A stretch of 33,356 nucleotides of DNA from PXAP01 sp964520585 (GTDB lineage Bacteria > Bacteroidota > Bacteroidia > Bacteroidales > PUMT01). Numbering within the stretch: the first letter of the stretch is position 1; each line of letters begins with the position of its first letter. The notes under the pieces are model-generated. The model did not search any database and had not been told where the DNA came from. It saw nothing but the letters and a program-made list of their open reading frames with translations. Location of the stretch: assembly GCA_964520585.1 (NCBI GenBank), contig CAZFOO010000038.1, forward strand, positions 1 through 33,356, in the 5' to 3' direction. Shown in pieces: positions 24,314 to 32,657 of the stretch. The translations under genes and the position numbers were made by a program.

Positions 24314-24408
24314 ATCTGGTGTTTTAAAACCACACATACCTTCAGGAGAAAGAGCCACCAGGATTTCACCGCCCCTTAGAGGCGTAAGTGGATAGATTCT
24401 CTGTACTG

Positions 24409-25683
24409 TTATTTTTGTTTTCCTGAGACCAATTCAATAATTCGCCGAAGTGGTACTTTTTCAGAAAAACCTTTGTCTATTACCGTTTGTTGCAAAGCTA
24501 CCGGTGTAACGTAACCGGTAGCTTCAGAAAACCTGAACAATGCATATAAACATGCTGCGCGTGACCCGATTGAGCGGAAATCGTACCGGCGGACTTCAGC
24601 TCCCGTTTCGGGAATGTCAAGTCCGGAATCGATGAAAAGCATTCCTCTTTCCATATTCTCAATCCTCTTTTTACAATGTGCCAGTCCGTCAGATGAAGTC
24701 ACAATGACTATATCAGGAACATCAATTACGTGAGAACTGACCGGCCATGGAGAAGCTACTATTTCAGAGGTGGAAAATCCAACCCCTACTGTAACGGGAT
24801 AACTTCCTTTCTGTGTAACGTGGCAACCGGAACGGATAAATGAAATGGAAAGCAGGTTTGCTGCCAACTGAACACCCTCACCCGCTGAACCACTAATTAC
24901 TAAAGAAACTGTACGACCGAGTCCGCTGGAAAAATCGGGAGTGATAAAATCCAGTTCATCAAAAAGAGAAGTAAATTTTGAGCCCTGTGACAATTTAAAG
25001 GTATCTCTTCCATTAATCCATTCACCTGTTGATTTTCCGGAACTTTCAATAATTTCTGTCAATTTTCTTTTTGGGTTAAGCTTTACGCCGTAACCCGGAC
25101 AAATTTCCATGACCTCAACCAGCGAAAATCCCCCTGAACTTAGAGCCTTCTCAAGATCAGATGAAATATCTCCAATACCAGCTACCCTGCTAACATATGA
25201 AGCACCCGCAGTATGTGAGAGAGCACAAATATCATAACCATGACGTGGATTGCCTTCAGCTGAGGTGCTGGTTTTGAAGCCACAGGGAGTAAGTCCGCTT
25301 GTCTGACCACCAGTCATTCCATAAAGCATATTGTTGTGAATGACAACAGTCATATTTATGTTCATCCTTGCCGCTTCAAGAATATGCTGCAAGCCAATGG
25401 TACTGCCTCCGTCACCAATAAAGACGACAATTTTTTTGTCCGTATTTCCTATGCCCATGGCAATCCCGGCTCCAATAGCCACTGACCGGCCATGAAGTCC
25501 GTGAACAGTATGCGTACTAAGACACTTGTCAATAATACCGTGACAGCCTATATCTGTAACAATTATAACATCAAGCGGGTCCAGTCCCATATTTTCAAGT
25601 GCAGCAGCAGTATTTTTGGCTATTAGTCCGTGACCGCAACCTTTGCAAAAAGGTAATTTTGAGGTTTTAAGTATCCTGCTCAT
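24409..25683 (-). CDS. 2-oxoacid:ferredoxin oxidoreductase, fused beta-gamma subunit
   Basis: This 424-residue protein joins two OFOR subunits. Residues 1 to about 245 are the TPP-binding beta subunit: FCKGCGHG (C13, C16), DIGCHG (C47) and EICPGYG supply probable [4Fe-4S] ligands. HTVHGLHGRSVAIGAG and GDGGSTIGLQHILEAARMN leading to HNN form the TPP/magnesium site, and NMLYGMTGGQTS is the KorB-like segment. Residues about 255-400 are the gamma domain, with VISGSAGEGVQLAANLL (GxGGQG-like) and DIVIVTSSDGL. OFORs convert a 2-oxoacid plus CoA to acyl-CoA and CO2, reducing ferredoxin. Its start overlaps the alpha gene by four bases (ATGA). No ferredoxin-like delta domain is present. It is nearest to 2-oxoglutarate-type enzymes by motif; the substrate is not proven. 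Confidence 0.88.
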   Translation of the reverse strand: MSRILKTSKLPFCKGCGHGLIAKNTAAALENMGLDPLDVIIVTDIGCHGIIDKCLSTHTVHGLHGRSVAIGAGIAMGIGNTDKKIVVFIGDGGSTIGLQHILEAARMNINMTVVIHNNMLYGMTGGQTSGLTPCGFKTSTSAEGNPRHGYDICALSHTAGASYVSRVAGIGDISSDLEKALSSGGFSLVEVMEICPGYGVKLNPKRKLTEIIESSGKSTGEWINGRDTFKLSQGSKFTSLFDELDFITPDFSSGLGRTVSLVISGSAGEGVQLAANLLSISFIRSGCHVTQKGSYPVTVGVGFSTSEIVASPWPVSSHVIDVPDIVIVTSSDGLAHCKKRIENMERGMLFIDSGLDIPETGAEVRRYDFRSIGSRAACLYALFRFSEATGYVTPVALQQTVIDKGFSEKVPLRRIIELVSGKQK

Positions 25684-26804
25684 AACCCTGCCTCCTCCTT
25701 CAAAATGTCCTCCCTGCCGATCATTTTTCCTATTGCGCCAACTGAGCGGATCCTGGCAGGGAGTTTCTCACCGAACATCGCCTTTGCATACTGTGCATTT
25801 AAATTCTCTTCAATAATGATAACTTTTTTGTAGGAATCAATTATTTCATAATATACATCCGGAACCGGAAATATCGTTTTAATTATAAGAAGCGATACCG
25901 GTCTTCCGCTTTCGCGGATATAATTCACAGCATCCCTAGAAGCTGCTGCTGATACCCCATAGGATACAAGAAGAGTTTGCGCGTTTTCCTGCTGGTCCAG
26001 GTCATAAAATGTATAAGCGGACAGATGTTGCCGTGATTTTTCTTCCAGTCTGCGCGTATTCGCCAAAGCCTCATCACTTGAATGCTGCAATATTCCCTGT
26101 CTGTCATGTGTAGAGGCAGTGAGCCTAACCTGCCCCTGTTTACTGCTTAGTGGCAAAAACTCCGGTACCAGATCTTCTCCCGCCCGGTAAGGTAAATATG
26201 GTTTGCCTTCAGAATATGATGATCTCTTAACAGGTTTGATCTCTTCCAGAACCGCAGGATCAAAACTTTTTCTGGTCATCATCACCTCTTTTGAAGTAAG
26301 CAATATAACAGGCGTACGTAACTTAACAGCCAATGATACTGCCCGGGCCGAAAGAGTCCAGCAATCAGAAAAATCAGACGGGCAAAGAACCGGCAGTTGG
26401 TGTCCTCCGGAGATCATCCCGCGAAGCAGCGCAATATCGCCCTGTGCACCACATGTTGCAGTACCTGTTGCAGGACCAAGCCTTTGAACAAGTATTATTA
26501 CCATAGGCAGTTCCATCATAAAAGCCATGTTGACCGATTCGAGCATAAGGGCAAACCCGGGAAAAGAGGTGGCGGTAACAGGTATTTTCCCGCATGCAGA
26601 AAGTCCTGACATCCATTGAAGAACAGTTATTTCGTCAGGTGCAGGCAGCATCAGCGGGAAGCGGCTGCCCGCATAATGGTACAACAGGTTTGCAGGCGTT
26701 ATCGGATATCCAATAAACGAGTCTGCCCCTGCCCTTGCCATGGCCTCTATAGCTATCCTGCTGCCGTCAACAATTACGTGTTTTGGTTTAGCTGTCTTTT
26801 GCAT
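25680..26804 (-). CDS. 2-oxoacid:ferredoxin oxidoreductase, alpha subunit
   Basis: This 374-residue protein is the pyrimidine-binding alpha subunit. It has SFIGYPITPANLLYHYAG near residue 27, a DEITVLQWMSGLSACGK activator-glutamate segment, TATSFPGFALMLESVNMAFM, and VQRLGPATGTATCGAQGD, the KorA-type sequence. A transketolase C-terminal-like domain follows (about 250-370). It pairs with the fused beta-gamma chain downstream. The ATG at 26804 is chosen because earlier in-frame ATGs (up to 26855) would add a poorly conserved extension and deepen the overlap with the CoA-transferase gene. Even so the two genes overlap by 17 bp, implying translational coupling. Confidence 0.88.
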   Translation of the reverse strand: MQKTAKPKHVIVDGSRIAIEAMARAGADSFIGYPITPANLLYHYAGSRFPLMLPAPDEITVLQWMSGLSACGKIPVTATSFPGFALMLESVNMAFMMELPMVIILVQRLGPATGTATCGAQGDIALLRGMISGGHQLPVLCPSDFSDCWTLSARAVSLAVKLRTPVILLTSKEVMMTRKSFDPAVLEEIKPVKRSSYSEGKPYLPYRAGEDLVPEFLPLSSKQGQVRLTASTHDRQGILQHSSDEALANTRRLEEKSRQHLSAYTFYDLDQQENAQTLLVSYGVSAAASRDAVNYIRESGRPVSLLIIKTIFPVPDVYYEIIDSYKKVIIIEENLNAQYAKAMFGEKLPARIRSVGAIGKMIGREDILKEEAGL

Positions 26805-28008
26805 AAATGATGTTTTTCTGCTGAAGCATATCAATTTGTTCATTGCCATAACCAACTAATCTGCAAAGCAATGACCTGCTGTGTTCTCCATAATGGGGAG
26901 GTGGTGCAAGACTGGTGCTGCCTGATGTCAAACATGAGGTGAATGCAACCGATCTTACCCCCCTGATTGAACTATGCTCGATATCCGATTCAAGCAACAT
27001 CTCCTGCGCCTCGGGGGTATCAAACACCTCTTTCATGTTGAAAACTCCGCCGGCAGGAACATTTTTACTTTCGAGCAGGTTTAAAATTTTTTCACGATCA
27101 AACAGTCCGATCAGCTTCTGAAGCTCCTTCTTAAGTATGGTACTGTTCACCACCCTGTTATAGTTGTTGTTGAATCTCTTATCTTCTGCCAGTCCAGGCT
27201 TTCCAAGCGCACTGCATAATTCAGCAAACTGCTTATCAGTGCCCACAGCCATAACTATTTCCCTTCCATCAGCAGTGGTAAATAATGTTCCATAGGGAAC
27301 GATGTTAGGATGGTCAGAACCCATTCTCCGGGGAATGGATTTCCCAACAAGCCAGTTGGCAGCCTGATTGGCAAGCGATGCAACCCCCGATTTAATTAGA
27401 GATGTTTCAATATACTGTCCCCCTCCTCCTCTCTCCTTATGAAGAAGGGCCAGAAGTATAGCCTCTTTTACCTGGTGGGCAGCAAGAATATCCATAAGAG
27501 CTACCGGCATCTTTGTTGGTGCACCGGCAGGCTCACCATTCATGAATGTAAAACCGCTTTCGGCCTGGATGATAGCATCATATCCTGCCCTGGGGTTATT
27601 AGTTCCATAGCCCGTAATATGAGCATAAATCATTTCAGGGTTACTGTTTTTGAGGGAATGGTAGTCCACTTTAAGCTTTTCAGCATCTCCGGGCTTGTAA
27701 CTTGCCAGTACTATGTCACTTTGTTTAACTAATCCATTGATAATCCCAAGTCCCTCTTTTTGTGTTATATCAATGGCGATGGATTGTTTCCCCCAGTTTA
27801 CACAGGAAAAATATCCGGAAATGTCGCTATCAGGATCTTCTGTTGGCAATTTCCAGTGCCTGGTAACATCTCCGCATGATCTGACATTTTCCACTTTTAT
27901 TACGGTGGCACCCATTTCTGCCAGAAACATTCCCACACTCGGACCGGCAAGTACGTTTGCCAGTTCAATCACCCGGATTCCTTTCAGAGGAGGTTCCATA
28001 TAATTCAT
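26788..28008 (-). CDS. CaiB/BaiF (type III) CoA-transferase
   Basis: This 406-residue enzyme transfers CoA from an acyl-CoA donor to a carboxylic acid through an aspartyl intermediate. Family features are LKGIRVIELANVLAGPSVGMFLAEMGATVIKVE (residues 8-40), VNWGKQSIAIDI, the catalytic aspartate in PVALMDILAAH (about residue 173), the GGGGQYIETSL segment, and NVPAGGVFNMKEVFD near the C-terminus. The start overlaps the end of the symporter gene by 44 bp (35 bp if the ATG at 27999 is used), and its end overlaps the OFOR alpha start. Tight packing between a symporter and an oxoacid oxidoreductase suggests it activates the imported acid or disposes of the CoA produced. Donor and acceptor are not identifiable. 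Confidence 0.9.
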   Translation of the reverse strand: MNYMEPPLKGIRVIELANVLAGPSVGMFLAEMGATVIKVENVRSCGDVTRHWKLPTEDPDSDISGYFSCVNWGKQSIAIDITQKEGLGIINGLVKQSDIVLASYKPGDAEKLKVDYHSLKNSNPEMIYAHITGYGTNNPRAGYDAIIQAESGFTFMNGEPAGAPTKMPVALMDILAAHQVKEAILLALLHKERGGGGQYIETSLIKSGVASLANQAANWLVGKSIPRRMGSDHPNIVPYGTLFTTADGREIVMAVGTDKQFAELCSALGKPGLAEDKRFNNNYNRVVNSTILKKELQKLIGLFDREKILNLLESKNVPAGGVFNMKEVFDTPEAQEMLLESDIEHSSIRGVRSVAFTSCLTSGSTSLAPPPHYGEHSRSLLCRLVGYGNEQIDMLQQKNIIYAKDS

Positions 28009-29431
28009 TATTTTTATTTCTTCTCAACCTTGACCGGATATTTCCGGCAAGAATAAACAAAACTGCTGCACCAACCCCCACAAAAGTTTCTTCAATACTG
28101 AACCATGAAAACTTATTTCCGATTACTGCAAACAGAACTGCAATTGTTCCTCCGGCGAAAGCCCATCTTACACCATCTGCACTTATCCATCCACGCCGGT
28201 AAATTCCCAGCATAATAACAATTGCACCTATTGCCCTGATGGCGTATGAAACATATGCTGCATCCAGAATTGCGCCATGAATAAATATTGCCATCGGAAT
28301 GGTAACCAGGTTAACCAGAATGACAAGCCGCCGGGCTGTGGCTATAACCTTCTGGTCAACTGCGGTTTTATTTATCAGGCTGTGGTATATATCCTTGGTT
28401 GCAATAGTTACCACTGCAAAATTTACGGGACCAACAGTTGATAATATGGCTGCCAGTACTCCGGCAAGAGCTATGCCTCCCAGAACGGGATGGATAAAAT
28501 CTGCAGTGGTCATCAACATAGGTAATACCATTTTGGGATTTACAATAGCAGATGCATCGAAAAAATAACCAGATCTGGCTATTAGTCCCAGTAACGCCAC
28601 CATAATACCAAACGGTGCTATGATCATACTGGAGAGAATAGCAGCATTCTTCGCCGTTTTAATATTGCGGGCCGCAAATATGGGTTGGATACTGGCCTGT
28701 CCGGCCATGCCTCCTAGTACCCCGCCTACAACAAGGCTGAATGCATAGGAAACACCACCACTAAAGGGATTATACCAATTTTCAGGCGAGCCTAGTTCTA
28801 TAAGCCGGGCGGACAATGATTCAAATCCATTTAATTTTTCCAGGCCCACTATAAGTGCTATCCCGGTACCAATGAACATGGCCGCAACATGAATTATACC
28901 TGTAATTGCCAGGGCATGCATCCCTCCCACATAGGTATAGGCAGTAATTACTAACGACGATACAAGCACTGCATTGGTCCAGCTTATCCCGAACAACGGT
29001 CCCAGGACACTTGAGCAGGTTTGAAGCTGAACATAAGAAAGTGTAATATATGCTGCAAGAAAGGCTATCGCCGATACGCTTCTAACACCTTTGCCGAACA
29101 GGGTTTCCAGCATTTCACTGACTGTGTGGACATTATTTTCCCTGTAATACCTGGCTACAGTGAATCCGATGATGATCATCCCTGCTGCGGTGGATATATT
29201 ATAAAGAACAGGTTGCATCGTACCGGATATAAATGCTTTTTCACTCACACCTATAGTGCTCATGCCTCCAAGCCACTCAGATGCCACCACAACAGCACAG
29301 GCCACCAGTCCAAGATTCCTTCCCGCAACAAGAAAATCAGCCGCTGACCTGCTTGCAATACGTTTGGTGAACAACGAAATCAGGATAATAAATAAAAAAT
29401 AGCCAAGTATGACAGTCAGATAGGTGTTCAT
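27965..29431 (-). CDS. Sodium:solute symporter (SSS family)
   Basis: This 488-residue membrane protein has about 13 hydrophobic segments. SSS-family features are DFLVAGRNLG near residue 33, SEWLGGMSTIGVSEKAF in helix 2 (the sodium-site region), YTYVGGMHALAITGIIH near 165-181, and GVLAAILSTVGPVNFAVVTIATKDIY near 325. Relatives import monocarboxylates, proline, pantothenate and sugars. Its operon partners favour an organic acid. It starts 98 bp after the FAD/Fe-S dehydrogenase gene. On the minus strand TTG-N21-TAGATTTG (29436-29467) resembles a promoter, but it would start transcription at the start codon itself and may be coincidental. Confidence 0.9.
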   Translation of the reverse strand: MNTYLTVILGYFLFIILISLFTKRIASRSAADFLVAGRNLGLVACAVVVASEWLGGMSTIGVSEKAFISGTMQPVLYNISTAAGMIIIGFTVARYYRENNVHTVSEMLETLFGKGVRSVSAIAFLAAYITLSYVQLQTCSSVLGPLFGISWTNAVLVSSLVITAYTYVGGMHALAITGIIHVAAMFIGTGIALIVGLEKLNGFESLSARLIELGSPENWYNPFSGGVSYAFSLVVGGVLGGMAGQASIQPIFAARNIKTAKNAAILSSMIIAPFGIMVALLGLIARSGYFFDASAIVNPKMVLPMLMTTADFIHPVLGGIALAGVLAAILSTVGPVNFAVVTIATKDIYHSLINKTAVDQKVIATARRLVILVNLVTIPMAIFIHGAILDAAYVSYAIRAIGAIVIMLGIYRRGWISADGVRWAFAGGTIAVLFAVIGNKFSWFSIEETFVGVGAAVLFILAGNIRSRLRRNKNNELYGTSSERNPGD

Positions 29432-29529
29432 AAGACAAATCTACCATAAGCTCCTTATATACAACAAGACAAAAATCATCTTAGAATAATAAATTACCGC
29501 CTGAATATATGTTTAATAACAGCCTGGGG

Positions 29530-32490
29530 TCAGATCAGTGCGTCATAAAGAATTTCAACCGGATGCACTGCTCTCTTTCCCGTACCGTCATGGATATGAT
29601 GACGGCAGCTGGTGCCGGGGGCAGCGATAAAAGTATCAGCAGGTGCATTCCTTACTTCAGGAAATAATACCAGCTCTCCCACTTTCATTGAAAGATCATA
29701 ATGTTCCTTCTCATAACCAAATGAACCGGCCATTCCACAACATCCCGATTTAATTTCTGTAACCTTATAATTCTCCGGGAGTGTCAGCATTTTTATAGTA
29801 GGTGCCGTTGATGCCACAGCCTTTTGCTGGCAGTGTCCGTGTAAAAGAATATTTTTTGATTCCCGCGTAAATTGTGATGGTTTGATCTTTCTCTTTTCTG
29901 CTTCCCCGGCAATAAACTCATCAATAAGCAGGGCCGATCCAGCTAGCTTTTGGGCAGTAGAGTACATTGCCTTTCCTGCCAGATCGGGATATTCATCCCT
30001 GAATGTCAATATTGCTGAAGGTTCAATGCCAATTACGGGAATCCCGTTTTTTGTTGCCTTATCAAATATTTCTATGTTTTTTTGAGCAATTTTACTTGCT
30101 TTACGCAAAAAGCCCTTGGATATAAAAGTTCTTCCACTTTCCCCGTGCCTGACCAGCTCAACCCTGTATCCAAGTCTTGTCAGCAGGTAAATGGTCTTAA
30201 TACCAATTAATGTATCGTTATACTGTGAAAACTCATCGACAAAAAGTATTACCTTCCCGTTTAAGGTTATATCATCAGAATTGGAATTGATATTATTGTT
30301 AAGTCCAGGCAGGTTTTTGCCAGCCCAGCTTCTGAGGGTGGTTTTATATAACATAGGAATGCTCCTTTCAGAGGCAAAACCGGTCATTTTCTTTACCATA
30401 CCGGAAAGCAGCCCGTTGCCGGCGACTGTATTGAAGATACCAGGGAACAATGACCCTATGCGATTGATCAGGGTAATGTGAGCTATCATTCTCGCCCTGA
30501 GGGGAATGCCATTTGCATCGTACCAATGCTGAAGAAACTCGGCCTTGAGCTTGGCCATATCGACATTTGACGGACATTCTGATTTACATCCTTTACATGA
30601 TAGGCAAAGATCAAGAATATCATATAGTTCTCTGTGATCGAATGCATTGGGTTTATCGGAACTGGTAAGAAACTCCCGTATAAGATTCGCCCTGGCCCGT
30701 GTCGTTGTATGTTCGTCGCGGGTAGCCATAAAACTCGGACACATGGTGCCTCCTATAAGTTCCGATTTCCGGCAATCACCCGAACCATTGCACTGCTCGG
30801 CAAACCTTAATATCCCGCCCCAGGGTGAAAAATCAAAATAAGTCGGTACTTCACGGTAAGCACGGCCGGGGACATATCTGAGCGATGTGTTCATCCTTGG
30901 TGCCCCGGTTATCTTACCAGGATTAAAAACAGATGAAGGATCCCAGACATGTTTAATTTCCCTGAGCAGGTCATAATTCTTTTCACCGAGCACTATGGGA
31001 ATAAATTCTGCCCTCAGCCGGCCATCACCATGCTCACCGCTCAGGGAACCCCTGTATTTTTTAACAATGTGAGCTACATCTCTTCCAATATTATAAAAAA
31101 GCTCCACATCACCCTTGTCCTTCAGATTTAATACTGGTCTCAGATGAAGTTCGCCCGAACCCACATGAGCATGATAAACCACCTCCTTACCATAGTCATC
31201 GAGAAGTGCCTGAATTTCTTCTATATATTCAGGTAAAACATGAACACTTACCGATGTGTCTTCAATCAGCGATACCGACTTTGCATCTCCCCTCATACCC
31301 GCCAGAACACCTAGTCCGGCTTTTCGGAGATTCCAGACTTTCTGAATATCGTTGCCAAAAATAACCGGAAAGTGATAACCATAACCTGCCTTCCTCATTT
31401 CTTTCTCCATGGAGGCGGCAAGATCAAGTATCTCCTCTTTAGTATCCCGGGCAAATTCAATTATAAGAATGGCTTCAGGATCGCCTTCGATAAAAAGCCT
31501 GTTTTTCTTCTGCTCAATATTGTCTTTGGTAAGCCTGAGTATGATGTTATCCATCATTTCCACTGCGCCGGGATTGAATTTTAGCGCCACCAGATTTGCA
31601 CGCAGGGCTTCTTTTTTGGTTTTAAAATGTACACAAACAACAGCTTTTTCAGACGGGGGAAGAGGAACCAGGTTCAGCTTTATATCGGTTATAACTGCCA
31701 GGGTACCTTCAGAACCGGCCAGCATCCGGCAAAAATTGAATTTATCTCCTCCCGGCTTAAATGGTTCTGATTCAATGAGAAGATCAACAGCATAACCGGT
31801 ATTCCTTCTTGCTACAGCCGGATCCGGAAATTCATTGCGAATCTCTTCACGGATATCCTTTTTAGAAAGAGTATCATTTATATGACGGTATATATTACTT
31901 TCCAGATCATCTCCTTTACACTTTTCCAGGAATTGTTCTTTAGATAAACTGCCGAAGGTAGTTATACTTCCATCAGACAGCACGGCTCTCAGCTCCATGA
32001 CATGTTCCCTCGTGCTACCGTAGATGAGTGAGTGTGCCCCACATGAGTTATTACCAACCATGCCCCCAATTACACAACGGTTTGAAGTAGATGTTTCCGG
32101 ACCAAAGAACAATCCGGCCGGTCTGAGATATTTGTTTAGCTCATCCAGAACCACTCCGGGCTGAACCCTTACCCACTTTTCCCGGGTATTGAGCTCAATA
32201 ATCTTATTCATATATTTTGAAACATCCAATACAATACCTTTGCCTACAACCTGTCCCGCAAGTGATGTGCCTCCTCCTCTTGGTATTACCGATAATCCCT
32301 TTTCGGATGCAAACCTGACCACCTTTACAATATCCTTTTCACCGGCAGGACGGCAGACTGCCAGTGGCAATTCCCGGTAAGGTGATGCATCGGTAGAATG
32401 TATAAGCCTGTATATATCGTCCAGGAAAATATCTCCTTCCAGATTATCCTTCAGCGAAGTAAAATCAATATTGCCATTTGTATCCATCAT
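29530..32490 (-). CDS. FAD/Fe-S fused 2-hydroxyacid dehydrogenase (YdiJ/GlcD-GlcF type)
   Basis: This 986-residue protein joins a GlcD/VAO-type flavoprotein (about 1-520) to a GlcF-type Fe-S half (about 555-986). Flavin-site features are VIPRGGGTSLAGQVVGKG near 53, VGNNSCGAHSLIYGSTREH near 148, RRNTGYAVDLL near 229, and SGEHGDGR with FNPGKI in the C-terminal cap. Fe-S features are CNGSGDCR with GTMCPSF, CLSCKGCKSECP near 633, and two CCG-type regions: HGHCQQKA, and KSGCCGMAGSFGYEKEHYD near 930. This layout is known from YdiJ-like D-2-hydroxyglutarate and D-lactate dehydrogenases, which pass electrons to the quinone pool. It is first in the operon, so its 2-oxoacid product may feed the OFOR downstream. 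No signal peptide is present. Confidence 0.92.
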   Translation of the reverse strand: MMDTNGNIDFTSLKDNLEGDIFLDDIYRLIHSTDASPYRELPLAVCRPAGEKDIVKVVRFASEKGLSVIPRGGGTSLAGQVVGKGIVLDVSKYMNKIIELNTREKWVRVQPGVVLDELNKYLRPAGLFFGPETSTSNRCVIGGMVGNNSCGAHSLIYGSTREHVMELRAVLSDGSITTFGSLSKEQFLEKCKGDDLESNIYRHINDTLSKKDIREEIRNEFPDPAVARRNTGYAVDLLIESEPFKPGGDKFNFCRMLAGSEGTLAVITDIKLNLVPLPPSEKAVVCVHFKTKKEALRANLVALKFNPGAVEMMDNIILRLTKDNIEQKKNRLFIEGDPEAILIIEFARDTKEEILDLAASMEKEMRKAGYGYHFPVIFGNDIQKVWNLRKAGLGVLAGMRGDAKSVSLIEDTSVSVHVLPEYIEEIQALLDDYGKEVVYHAHVGSGELHLRPVLNLKDKGDVELFYNIGRDVAHIVKKYRGSLSGEHGDGRLRAEFIPIVLGEKNYDLLREIKHVWDPSSVFNPGKITGAPRMNTSLRYVPGRAYREVPTYFDFSPWGGILRFAEQCNGSGDCRKSELIGGTMCPSFMATRDEHTTTRARANLIREFLTSSDKPNAFDHRELYDILDLCLSCKGCKSECPSNVDMAKLKAEFLQHWYDANGIPLRARMIAHITLINRIGSLFPGIFNTVAGNGLLSGMVKKMTGFASERSIPMLYKTTLRSWAGKNLPGLNNNINSNSDDITLNGKVILFVDEFSQYNDTLIGIKTIYLLTRLGYRVELVRHGESGRTFISKGFLRKASKIAQKNIEIFDKATKNGIPVIGIEPSAILTFRDEYPDLAGKAMYSTAQKLAGSALLIDEFIAGEAEKRKIKPSQFTRESKNILLHGHCQQKAVASTAPTIKMLTLPENYKVTEIKSGCCGMAGSFGYEKEHYDLSMKVGELVLFPEVRNAPADTFIAAPGTSCRHHIHDGTGKRAVHPVEILYDALI

Positions 32491-32616
32491 AAAAATTTGT
32501 AATGCCTGTAACTATTGAAAAAATTCCGGCAGAGTCCAAACCAAGAGTTTTGTATTTGCCTGCCCGATATTCTGAAACCTTTAATGAGCTATGAGAGAAT
32601 CACCTGTATAAAACTT

Positions 32617-32640
32617 AAAAACCTTAAGCACTTTTAAAGG
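32617..32640 (-). terminator. Weak terminator-like hairpin after the LolA-like gene
   Basis: On the minus strand, 18 bases beyond the LolA-like stop codon, CCTTTAA and TTAAGG pair with one bulged base around a six-base loop, followed by TTTTTAAG. Stem stability is modest. It would separate the LolA-like gene from the dehydrogenase operon. Confidence 0.35.
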
Positions 32641-32657
32641 AAGTTCCTAATTAAGTA

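Noticed and set aside
24314..24408. Terminator between the convergent GH95 and OFOR genes
   Set aside because: Only imperfect pairings such as CACCGCC with GGCG and GTG separated by a bulge are visible, with no T run directly after.
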